Shown here piece after piece: positions 37,569-47,699 of a DNA stretch of 64,000 bases. The notes under the pieces were generated by a model. It made no database searches. It was not told the origin of the DNA and saw only the letters and a list, made by a program, of their open reading frames with translations. Positions within the stretch are counted from its first letter, which is position 1; the number at the start of each line of letters is the position of its first letter. The DNA is from Trileptium ribeirensis. Its lineage: Eukaryota > Nematoda > Enoplea > Enoplida > Thoracostomopsidae. The translations under genes were made by a program, and so were the position numbers. Where the stretch lies: contig JASANE010011798.1 of the NCBI GenBank assembly GCA_030248225.1, positions 62,001 through 126,000 of the forward strand. The letters are read 5' to 3'.

Positions 37569-37775
37569 ACTACGCTATAATGGCTTTATCTTCCAAATGA
37601 TATGAAAATTGTGGGTCTTCTGTAGCAACTATATTGCCGACTAATAGTCGAAATGGCTCATAGTATAATTGCTTCAAAACCACGAATTTTATGAAATTAA
37701 GTCAGGCAGAAAACAGTAAAAACGATGGTTACCGATAGAAAAGTAACAGACTTGGGACTTTAAAAAATAACATTT

Positions 37776-37887
37776 ATTAGAAAGAACTTCTAACATTAGA
37801 AAGTAGCCCTATTAGAAAGAATGTGGTCTATCAGAAAGAATTTGTAAAATTAGAAAGATTGTAGCCCATTTAGAAATAAGTTGTAAA
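37776..37887. repeat. Imperfect short tandem repeat, ATTAGAAAGAA type
   Basis: About six units of 16-20 bp, each starting with a variant of ATTAGAAAGAA and followed by variable spacers such as TGTGGTCT, TTTGTAAA or TGTAGCCC. Confidence 0.6.
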
Positions 37888-39599
37888 ATCTTTCAAAATA
37901 TTAAAAAAATTCCATACTTCCAAAAATTATGATCTATTTTCACTATTTGGACAGTACAACCAAAATTGTTTATATAAATTAATATAAGTTATACCTACAT
38001 AAAATTTATATATATTAAAATATTTTGTAAAAAAATATTTTTGAAATTACTTGATAACATAGCAAGCAACCGTTACATTGCAAAAACCTTCGGCAGAACT
38101 TTAGAGTATGGGCACCACGTAACCCCAAGTATCGACAACTCTGTGTACTCGGTTAATCTAAATTTTTGATAAAGTTTCATGCACTTAACGCAACAGTTTT
38201 TGCAGAGGATCATGTTACGCCCCCCTCTAGAGTATCATAACGAGCTTTTCCCCTACATATAAACGTTTAATATTATGTATCTTTAAGCCTAAACCTAAAA
38301 CTTAACTTTAAATATCATCCTTGGTATTCATGTCATGTTTTCCACATGCGCTATGACTTAAAAACTTAATTTAAAATTTTTTTACTGTTGTACTCATATC
38401 AGCTTTCCTACATCAATTATGTGATTACATAACATGATCTTTGCAAGCACATGGTGCTTAAAATTCTAGATACCTCACCTACCGCTGTCTATTTATTATT
38501 TTTATTGCCAATTGCTATATGGGCAGACTTCTTACAGAATAAGACAGACCATCTCATAAATACCCAAATTGCTAAAATTCTAAGTCTGTGCGACAGAAAA
38601 ACGAGTTTTTTCACTAATCATTACAATGCATAAATTAATCCGTAATTTTGTGTACTGATATATACTTTATACAAATCTTTAATTTAATCTAATTATTTTC
38701 TAAACATATGCAAGTGTTCCCTTATTCAAAATCCAAATATAATTATGGTTCGGCTTAGGATATTATTATTTTCTAAAAGAATTAATTAAGGCTTAATTAA
38801 AATCATGCTCGCACGACTGTTACAATTAATATATAATGTTATTCCAATTTTAGGTTTGCTTACAGTATTAAGCAGACAAAAAGTCACACCTACTGACATG
38901 GGCCATCTGTTGGGAACAAAATAGAGAGACGCTAGTCCCCCACTTTTTCCACTCTTTGTTGCGAAGATATTTCATTATCTCGCGCCTGGGCGATAAGCCA
39001 TCGGTGGGAAGTACGCCGTTCACGCGGGGTAGCCCCTATGCACAGCTACGATATATATTATGTTTGGTTTGGTCCCCATATTTGAAATCAAATAGTCTAT
39101 GCTTTACCAACCGTTCCACCAGGTGCATGTTGTAATTGGTTAAGATATATGTTTAAATAACAACCTTTCGCAGAAATACCAATATTTCTTTTTGTGCTTA
39201 CCCTATTGCTACATTGAGCGGAATATACTAACAACGCATACATGGAAACCAGTATTACTCCGACTAGCTTTAAAATGTTGAACACGGTACCAGAGTAGCA
39301 GATAGCAGCAGTCTTATTATAGCATGACTCAAAAACTTGTGTACTCCGTTCTTCATATTTGTTACAATATTGTTAGGCTGCCACAAGCTATTGATGACAT
39401 TTATCGTTTAACAGTAATCTTATATATAATTTTTAGAAATCAGTTGTGATTAATGCATTGAAAATCTAACAGTTTGCATCAGTAACTTGTTTTGTTGAGA
39501 AATCGTCATTTGTTGTATGCAAAGCTGTAAGCGGATTTAAACATTGCTTGCTGGATAAAACTTAATTTAGCAATTTTGTCGCAGAGTTTGGCCCATTTC
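37888..39599. other. No gene seen
   Basis: Very AT-rich to 38.9 kb. At 38930-39050 a GC-richer patch (CTCGCGCCTGGGCGATAAGC) has no recognised identity. Confidence 0.35.
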
Positions 39600-40970
39600 A
39601 CCTTTACGGGCCGGACGTTATAACCTTAGAAAAAAACAGCTTCGAGAGTCTGATGTGCCTGGGATTTCAAGTTAATCGGCTTTTCTTTAAGTCGTTCATG
39701 GAACTAACATTTAAAATTTATCATCTTACTAATCTTCTTCCAATATTTAGTAAGCTTTTTGAAGCTATAATTTGTGATAAATTAATTGATTTTGGGATCA
39801 AATTATTTACTTGTTGATGATCAACATGGATTCCGTCGAAAGGGGCCAACTACAAGACAACTATTGTCAACATTAATTATATGGACTAGTTAGAGCTTTT
39901 GATAATAGAAGATGCATTGATTGTATTTATCTTGCTTCTAATTGTGCCTTTTGATACGGTCTCTCACCAAAGACTTATTCAAAATCTAGCAAGCTATGGA
40001 ATTGCCGGAAATTTTCTTGCATTACTTAAAGATTATATATACTATAGAAGTCGCTATGTATCTTTAAATGGTGTTAGTTCTAATATACTTAAAAATATTT
40101 CTGCAAAGCCGTAAGCTGAGCCATAAGTCGTTTATTCTATATATCAAAGCTTTATAAAGTTGTTTGCAGTGCTTATCCGTGCGTTTATTTGCTACAAATG
40201 CAAAATTATATATGTTTCGATAGATATTTTGATCATACCCTTGTTCAAATAAATTTTAACAGACTGTCACAGTAGTGTATTGATAGGCAGTTATTAGTTG
40301 CTGCTGAAAAGTCTTACATTTTACACTTAAGCAATCATAATCCACAATTAACTTACAAGATTCAAGATAAACCATTAAAAGTTATATCTTGCATCCGGAA
40401 GCTAGATATTTTGATTTCAAATACATCAGAATTATCTGACAATTGTTTTTTCGATAATAGGATTTTCCATAATTAATTTAACTTACGCTAAATTTTTATC
40501 TAGAAATATAAAATTTCTTCTCGGAATGCATAACACGTATGTTTATTCACAGTTCATATATTGTTACGACGAATGGTTACCACACTAGCTTAGAGGCGTT
40601 GCTATCGTTGAGAGCCTGCAGCGGCTTCTTACAAGGCGTAATCCCAAGTTTCAAAAATTGTTTTACGAACAAATGCTGCAGAAATTGAATATGCGCAGCC
40701 TAGAGGAAGAACGCAATACAAATGATTTAATATATGTTTACGATATTGTAATTCGACTGGTTGAATTACGAACTAACGATTTCTTACACCTTTCGCCTAA
40801 TTACACGTGGGCATCCGTTAAGGCTGTTGCTACATTGTTGTAGGATAGATCCATGCGGTTTATTTTGTGAGCGAGTTGTACTCATGTGGAATTTACTACC
40901 AGTTTATATAGCATTGGCGGCAGTGCTTAGGGTTAATATTTGATCTTTAATCTAAGGCTAGATTTTGCCA
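39600..40970 (+). mobile_element. LINE-C: CR1/Jockey-like LINE, RT region, dead
   Basis: Fragments in order: FSKLFEAIICDKLIDFG near 39745; DQHGFRRKGPTTRQLLSTL near 39820 (RT finger region); FDTVSHQRLIQNLASYGI from about 39950 (after palm motif A); LNGVSSNILK near 40070; then CIDRQLLVAAEKSYILHLS near 40280 (thumb); and a C-terminal WNLLPVYIA near 40890. The catalytic YADD box is replaced by FATN at 40188-40199, so the RT is inactive. Stops and frameshifts throughout. 5' truncated. Confidence 0.85.
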
Positions 40971-41502
40971 GGGATGTCGGAAGATTGGCCATTTCCGGTC
41001 ACACCTAACTATAAGTTCGGATAACTCATATTTTTATTATCATTGAATTATATTGAGTTAAAACATTGTGTTTAAATGTATTTGTGTATATTTTATATAT
41101 ATTTTGTTAGGTAAAAAAAACTAAACAAAAACTACAGTAAGCTACACTAACAGCTACTTGTGTGGGGTTGCTGTGGTCGCGTGTGGTTTAAACCAAAGGG
41201 AAAACCTAGAAAACAGTCTTTATTTCACAACAGCAAACAAAATAAAAAGGTGCAATTTTGATGCGGCAACGCTTTGGGAACATCAATGTGGCGTTTCCTA
41301 ATAGAAGCGACAACGTTAACTGAGCCAAAGTGAAGCCCGGCAAGCGCCGACTTAAATACTGTCTTCAGCGAAAACAATATGTAAATTCAGTTTGAAAGTT
41401 GATTTCGATATTTTTGACTCGATCTTCCATTTTCCTTCTCTGTACATCAAAGCACAAATGTACACGATGTAAATTTAAGTACTGCACTCTTTTATCGTAG
41501 AT

Positions 41503-41738
41503 TAAATAGCAAGAAACTTAATGCTCCGAATTCTCTATATTTTGAAACTGGTAAAAGTGCGACTTTGAATAACAATACATATATCATCATATTGTCTGCT
41601 GATTCTACGTCTGAAAAGGAGTTTATTTTTCTTTGAGAACTCGAACATACAAACCTTTGTGTATCTACCCGATTTAGACCATGTTTGTTTTCGCCGATCA
41701 AATTCCTTTTGTACAAAATACATAATGATAAAGTGGTC
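41503..41738. repeat. Repeat E copy 2
   Basis: Same orientation and length as 37338-37568, roughly 85% similar by eye. It ends in AATGATAAAGTGGTC, followed here by a small inverted pair (GGTCTGGACC, TTGGACCACC). Confidence 0.75.
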
Positions 41739-42940
41739 TGGACCGATAAATTGGACCACCGTGTAATTCAGAGAGAAAAGTATTTATAAATTTATATGCA
41801 CAGTAATTGACTGTTGTATTTACTCTGCATGAAACAGCTAGTATCATGCCAAAAGGTTGCCGTCGCTGTGAGATATATTTGTATCACAGCATTACTAGAG
41901 AGTTTCAGCACCTTGCCCCCAGTACCTAACCATCCAAAAACTAGGCAGTAGTATCTAGTAGCTGCCAAGGCTCGCGGCTGTTCTGTGCCCAGCTACCGGG
42001 AGTGGCCTCTACGGCGGTGAGGCTTCAGTGGGCTTGCCCACTGTGGACCATAGCACAGCTTTAACGCAAAATCATTTGAAACAACAAAAATGTGGAGCCA
42101 GCGTATGTTACTTCACTATAAACCAATACAAGCACTTTTTGATGCAAGCTATTAATTTAAGTATATATGTAAATTTTTTCAATAACTAATTTTCCCCATC
42201 GTCAGATCGGGATCTCCATGAAAATATATTCATTTTCATGCCCACCCCATCCCCATGGAGATGGCGATATTAATCCCCATGAACAGCCTGATGACGATAT
42301 AGTCCATCATGTTCAACCTCAAATTTCTGCTGATATTACAAAGTCAGATAAATTATGTTACTTAATGCTGGTAACATTCATGTGCGTTCAGAAGCGACTT
42401 ATTACGAGACAAATTTATCGTCAACTAATTATTACCCAATCAATAATTTTGATGAATACAAATCAAATTACTCGGGATACAAAATCTTGATCCAGTTGCA
42501 AGGTCAAAACGTGAGTTTGTGAATTAAGTTTTCTACGACATATAAAAAAATACTTATTCCGTATTTTAAGGGAAAAGCTGCTTAAAGTTTGACAGACCAT
42601 GTATGTACCACCGGCAGGGATATGTCAATTTTAGTTTACGCGTTTACAATTCAAAATGTTACTATAAAATGGAGTGTTTTTGTATAATTCATTGCATGTT
42701 ATGCTTGGATAAACTCTTACAACTGTTTTTATCTTACAAGATCGGAATATGATATGTACAAGGTCTACAGACCAAGTCAACAGACTACTGGTGGTGGTAC
42801 ATACTGTTTGCCTTATCAACGAAGGTTTACAAAAATTTGCTTATCGAAAACACCCTTTAACAAGTTTAAACCCAATGAGTGAGGATCGACTTTTCAACTC
42901 TGAGAGAATCCCAAAATTGTTAGTGCGTTGTATTATAGGT
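41739..42940. other. No gene seen
   Basis: A GC-rich patch at 41920-42060 (for example GCCCAGCTACCGGGAGTGGC) could be part of a SINE or other repeat, but no second copy was found in the window. Short frames near 42218 and 42749 show no recognisable product. Confidence 0.3.
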
Positions 42941-43290
42941 GAACAACCACTACCAACACCTGGGAGAGGCAGGCTCCACCCCTTTGTGTTAACAGCTGTG
43001 CTGTCAAAGTCACCGACAGCACTGTATTGTATGAATTTTAATGTAAGAAACTACAAAATGTTTATTTAATGCAACGAAGAAGCTGTAACGTGTAAATAGA
43101 AATTGCAATAGCATAGCACACACCTGGGGTCGCCCCCTTCTCCGACAGGTCGTCCAACGCCCTTTTGGTGGTGGCAAACGCCCAACTCGCGGGCGCCGAC
43201 TGTCTCCCAACTCCCTATAACCTGCTACCCCCTGAGGACCCGACTATGCCTTTTGACTTCGGACCTTGAGCATGTATGGTTAACATACAG
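42941..43290. repeat. Dispersed repeat family F, related copy
   Basis: A GC-rich block ending in GGACCTTGAGCATGTATGGT at 43256-43275. The same 20-mer occurs at about 60978-60997 after a similar GC-rich block, and its core GAGCATGTATG occurs in copy 1 at 3142. Confidence 0.45.
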
Positions 43291-43640
43291 ACACTTTACC
43301 ATTTTCGCACCAACTTGGTACTATCAATCCGAATTATTAACCGTTATCAGATAATCATTATAATATATTGCAACAGAAACTCCGCTGTGTTACGATAAAG
43401 CATTAATTACCATTATCATATATTTCAGGCCATGAATAGTCATACAGCTGAGTCAGATTGAAACCGGAAACAGCATCTTAATTCTGGCCCTAGTAACACC
43501 GCTGGATGCTGCGCTATCACGGTAGAAAAAGATCAGGATAGCACAAGGCCAGTGCACAGACCGAGGCTCAACGACAAATGGAGGCTGATATACGGACTTT
43601 AGGTCAGGCAACAGATTAGTATTGGTATATTCAAATCCTC

Positions 43641-44920
43641 AGGGCGTCCCAGAAGTAAAAAAACTGTTTGAACTGTCATAACTCAACAACCACTTGAGAT
43701 ACTTTTATGAGTTTTGCTTTGTTATAGACAAGCATTAAACTTAAATATTAATAACTATATGGCTAATTGGCGCCTTTACCTTAGCGACAATGTTACAGCT
43801 GTATGACTGTACTCAAAATTCAATAATTCCTATCAGGTTATTCGCGTATTGCGCCATTATTCGTCTTTGCCAACCCCGAGCAACTAATGTATAATTGATC
43901 TTACTCGAAAATTCAATATACTAGATATGTATTGGACTTGTGTAAACGTAGTCGCAAAAATATAGCCACTGGGCATGACAATATTGCTATTGTCTCGGAC
44001 AAACTTGTCACATCACCGTGCAAGTCAATTCATCGGCCGTCGGTGGAACTGGGCTGTCGTCGACTGTTCATCGACCATTTAAGAGTCCAAGACTGAACCC
44101 ATTCTGTCGGCAATTAATACATCAACTAAACGAAGACCATATAGATCGACGGTTAGAGTTTGCTGAAGCAGAATGGTTGATGAAACTTGACGATGGTCGG
44201 AATTAGCTGATCGTTGTATTTTGTCCAATGAAAGTTCAGTCACACTCAATGGTCATGTAAATAGACACAATTGCGTTTACTGGAGCATAGAGAATTCTTA
44301 TGAAACAATTGAACATCTAGCCCCACACTCTTGGAGTGAGGGTTTGGGTGGCAATGTACTGTCCAGCATTCATTGGGCTGTTGCAAGTGACGGGTATTTG
44401 CAAATGCTAAAGGATGACTTTTGGCCCAATCTCAGCAGCTGGTCGCGTGCGACAAATTTTTATTCTAACAGAATGGCGGTCACGCTGATTAAGCAAATCA
44501 TTACGTATGAGAATGATTGGATGTCAATTTCCAGTATCGCTGGATCGGCGCACCTGAACCTGATGACTGGCATGCCCGTTACCCGGATTTGACGCCTCGG
44601 GACTTCTTTTTCTGTTGCGTCATGAAGGTGAAAATTTACAGAATGAAGCCTAGCACCGTGGAACAACTGAAGAGCTTCATTACGGAAAAACTTGGTCCGA
44701 TTGACACTGAACTATTTCAAAAACCCTGCCGACCTGTGCGATTTTGTTTGTAGAAAAAGGTCAGGTTGGAGAAGTCCACATTTTGCTGTAATGTCAAGAC
44801 ACTTTGGTAATTTTCTAAGCTTATGTTAGTATTATTTGCAATGGAAATTTTGTGCCTGTATCATTAGTAGTTCAGATGCTATAAAGCGCTAATTTATTTT
44901 TGTTACTTCCGAGACACCTT
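43641..44920 (+). mobile_element. Tc1/mariner-superfamily element (1280 bp), dead, both ends present
   Basis: The left end reads AGGGCGTCCCAGAAGTAA at 43641. The right end, read inversely from 44920, is AAGGTGTCTCGGAAGTAA, so the inverted repeats match at 14 of 18 positions. The length of ~1.3 kb is usual for one-gene mariner-like elements. A TA duplication is not clear at the ends. The transposase remnant lies inside on the plus strand. Confidence 0.85.
44010..44753 (+). pseudogene. Mariner-like transposase pseudogene
   Basis: Fragments of an IS630/Tc1/mariner transposase. The helix-turn-helix end and linker come first (VHRPFKSPRLNPFCRQLIHQ, EDHIDRRLEFAEAEW, KLDDG). The first catalytic block reads SNESSVTLNGHVNRHNCVYW near 44223, where the usual Asp of the SDE-type motif is Asn. 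Then come YLQMLKDDFWPNLSSW and, in another frame, RYPDLTPRDFFFCCVMKVKI near 44577, which holds the third catalytic block. The middle segment, which should carry the second catalytic Asp (a QQDGA-type motif), is not recognisable. Stops and frameshifts separate the parts, so it cannot encode an active enzyme. Confidence 0.88.
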
Positions 44921-45359
44921 ATGATATAGTGTGAATTCTATTTGAACGTTTGCAAATTACCTTGGCCTTTAATTTAAAGCTTTTTTGTAAAGCAAAGTGT
45001 AAATTCTAAACACCGACATTAAACATATTTATTTATATGCGCAGTTATGTTTATTTACTATTGAATAAGTTAAACACTATAAAGTTACAACTTTCTGAAA
45101 AGCACATTTGGACAATCGGCAGGTTTCTTGTTCCTATTATGTGGGGCTCGTTCAGATCTACCATCACTAGACTTCAGAAAACGAAAGAATAAAGATTGGT
45201 TTGCACGCAAATTTGACTCGATTAAAAGTAAAACGTAACCTTAATGTTGTGTTTAGCTTTATTACAAGTGCGTCAATTATTGACATTGTATCAGTCCAAA
45301 ACTGGTTTAAAGCTGTTCGACCTAATTTGAAGGTAAATATTAACATACTAAAACACGTT

Positions 45360-45584
45360 CTATATTGATAAACTAGGTTTTCCTAGCTAATTTGCATAAC
45401 CATTCGATTTTGCTATATATGTATGATCATCCTAGGTCCTGGGATTCGGTTGTTCTTTCCGTAATCGCAGTAAGTCTGATACCGCGCCTCAGTCATGATC
45501 TTAACTGTTAGTTGCAGTTGTTTGTTAATAAAGATTTACTCCTTGGTTTTCCTTATGAAACGGAGTAAGAGCAATGGATCTTAC
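45360..45584 (+). repeat. Old LTR remnant directly before the Gypsy-2 LTR
   Basis: The end of this stretch (AATAAAGATTTACTCC ... AGCAATGGATCTTACATT) parallels the end of the Gypsy-2 5' LTR (AATAAAGCTTTTATTATTTA ... AGCAACGGTTCTTACATT). Upstream similarity is weaker. It is probably a diverged second LTR of the same family placed head-to-tail. Confidence 0.45.
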
Positions 45585-45597
45585 ATTAGTTTACTGG

Positions 45598-45883
45598 TGT
45601 CCTGAAAGCTCGAAGAAGTTTCTATTAAACTGAAATCTTCAAGAATCAGTTCAATAATTCTAAAACCATTTTCTCTATGCTAATTTATATAATCTAAAAA
45701 TCTTGCGTGTATAAGCTAGACCATTTCGGGTCTTGCGTCTCAGTTGCGTTTTGGTGCCGATGCAGTCGGTCGTATACTGCACTATCACCGTTTTCATTAT
45801 ACTCTGTTTTCTTTTCTTTTTAATAAAGCTTTTATTATTTACTCCTTTGTTCGCCAAAGAAAGTAGAAGCAACGGTTCTTACA
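45598..45883 (+). repeat. Gypsy-2 5' LTR
   Basis: Matches 51612-51889: CTCGAAGAAGTTTCTATTAA, TCAATAATTCTA, TCTCAGTTGCGTTTT, ATACTGCACTATC and AAAGCTTTTATT occur in the same order. It ends TTCTTACA and includes a polyadenylation signal AATAAA at 45822-45827. The start could lie slightly further left (about 45575). Confidence 0.8.
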
Positions 45884-45884
45884 T

Positions 45885-45900
45885 TGGTGAACCCGATGTC
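45885..45900 (+). promoter_or_regulatory. Primer-binding site, tRNA-Trp type
   Basis: TGGTGAACCCGATGTC lies one base after the LTR end. It differs by few bases from the tRNA-Trp-complementary site used by CsRn1-clade Gypsy elements (TGGTGACCCCGACGTG). Confidence 0.7.
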
Positions 45901-47615
45901 ATCGGTCGCTGCTCGGAGGAAACAGAGCAGCCAAATCAAAGAGGACGACAGCACTCGGTGGAGGAACACTGCTCAACCACTCAACGGCAACGCAGCAAAC
46001 AAATGAAATTCAATGACAAACCGATGCAACGCACTGATTTCTGAAATACAGCGTCTGGTGGGGACAGTTAAACTACGTTCAAGGTACATGTATTAAACAA
46101 TGGCTCATAAATCACGATCCCGAACACGATGGCACATCGCTCGAATCATCGGAATGCTATCGTCAGAATTCATCAGGACCACCAAGAATAGCCAGTCAAC
46201 TAAGGTAACCAGGGAAGTTTCGAGGCGAACCTATCAGTTTTGCGGATGAATGGTGAAGCTGTCGAAGGGCGCAGTGGAGTGGGATTGATTTACTACAATG
46301 CTAGCCTGGTGGGCCTACAGACTCTTTCACCCGATGGCAATCGGAAATATCATGTCAACCACGCTTTTCGCGAACAACAAACACGACATACAAAGTCAAT
46401 CGGTGCTAAACAACAGTCTCACAGCGCAAACAATTCGCGAAATCTGTGCCAAGCAGCGGTGTCAACGAGCAAACAATAAACAAGTAATCATCTGCTTTTC
46501 TACTGGAGCAAGAAAAGGGCAAAAGAATCGAGTGTTAACCATAAGTCCGGCTCGGACACTCGGTTGCACTCAGTTCATTTTCAAGCCAGCCAGTGTGGCA
46601 CGGAAAACGATAGTGAATCATTTCGTCAGACAGATTTTTGGAATATGGCGTCCGGCGCTGACAGTTAAACTACTATTCCAGGAATCACAAAATTTAGCAA
46701 ATGCTCAATGGGCGGTACCAAGGCAAAACGACGTGAAGCCATTCTCACGAGAAATCAACGGTGGTTTCCAACGATCTGGTTTCTCGTATTATCTGGATCC
46801 TTCGGTCTTTAGCAACAACGCGAAAAACTCGATCAAACACTATGGATCTGAGTAAATTGTTCTTCGTGTGGTAATTGCAACTATCGCCAAGTGTTACAAA
46901 GCGTTCGGTCAAGCAAGCCATCAATGAGCGCTTTCGACTGGTCGCTATCATTCAACTGTCGATGCCATGCCACGTCATTTCGTTTATTGCTACTCATCTC
47001 AGGGGACGTCAAATCAAATCCAGGCTCTGCCCAATGGTCCTTAATAGCTTGTTGCGTGTGCTGCCCGCACATCCTAGGAAGTAGAGTCAACGTAAATATA
47101 GTTACCACGCGATGAAGGCAAAAGTGATCGCTTTCGTGACAGCCAGTGACAATCGAACACTGAGCCAGTTATTGGCAGAACAACTCGGAGAACGAAAACC
47201 TTCGGTTGCGCTGAGACAACAGCTGTACCCAACAACGACGACATCGGTCGTTCCTCTAAACCGTGCTGGAATCAGTTTGCGTGGTTTTGGCCGCATTATC
47301 ACTCACCACTGACAAATTGATAGAAACAGCGATTGCATGATGAACCAAGTGATTCACGGGGGTACAAGTTGCAGTATAATGGGTCAAATGAATAGCTGGC
47401 GGTGCTAGATGGAACAAAGGAAACGTAGTATGGATGAAATGTGTGCAATGGTCAAGCAATCGCAGATTCGAGGGAGACCAAATCGAAGCCGAAATCGTAA
47501 CACCAATCACAGCCCTAATCGTCACCTCCGTCAATGTTCTAGATCACGTTGTCGTGTATTCCAGCACAATAAGTTTTGCGAACAAGCGAACAAATGCCGC
47601 AATCCGTACTAATTG
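45901..47615 (+). pseudogene. Gypsy-2 gag remnant
   Basis: Between the primer site and protease, broken fragments resemble CsRn1-type gag. The segment AFVTASDNRTLSQLLAEQLG followed by ERKPSVALRQQL (47130-47225) is typical of the capsid region. The Zn-knuckle remnant is CRVFQHNKFCEQANKCRNPY at 47550-47609. The stretch 45900-46850 carries what looks like an internal duplication (a TDF.N.ASG.DS.TT segment near 46035 and again near 46635). Part of 46860-47110 seems to be foreign (see the LINE 2A-like feature). No continuous frame. Confidence 0.6.
46860..47111 (+). mobile_element. LINE-type N-terminal fragment with 2A-like motif
   Basis: The frame 46891-47115 contains RLLLLISGDVKSNPGS at 46981-47028, then a Cys-rich CCVCC. 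Hydrophobic leucines followed by GDVxxNPGP is the 2A ribosome-skipping motif, known at the N-terminus of CR1/L2-type LINE proteins and often followed by a Cys-rich finger. Here the last Pro is Ser. The frame differs from the neighbouring gag frame, so I read it as a small LINE fragment or a very diverged 5' end. No LINE endonuclease or RT is attached. Confidence 0.5.
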
Positions 47616-47699
47616 TCCCATCTCATGTGTCAAAATCAGAAAAACTGAAACGCTTCGCCATCCCAACGGCAGTCGACAGAGTAAAACTCGATTTGCATT

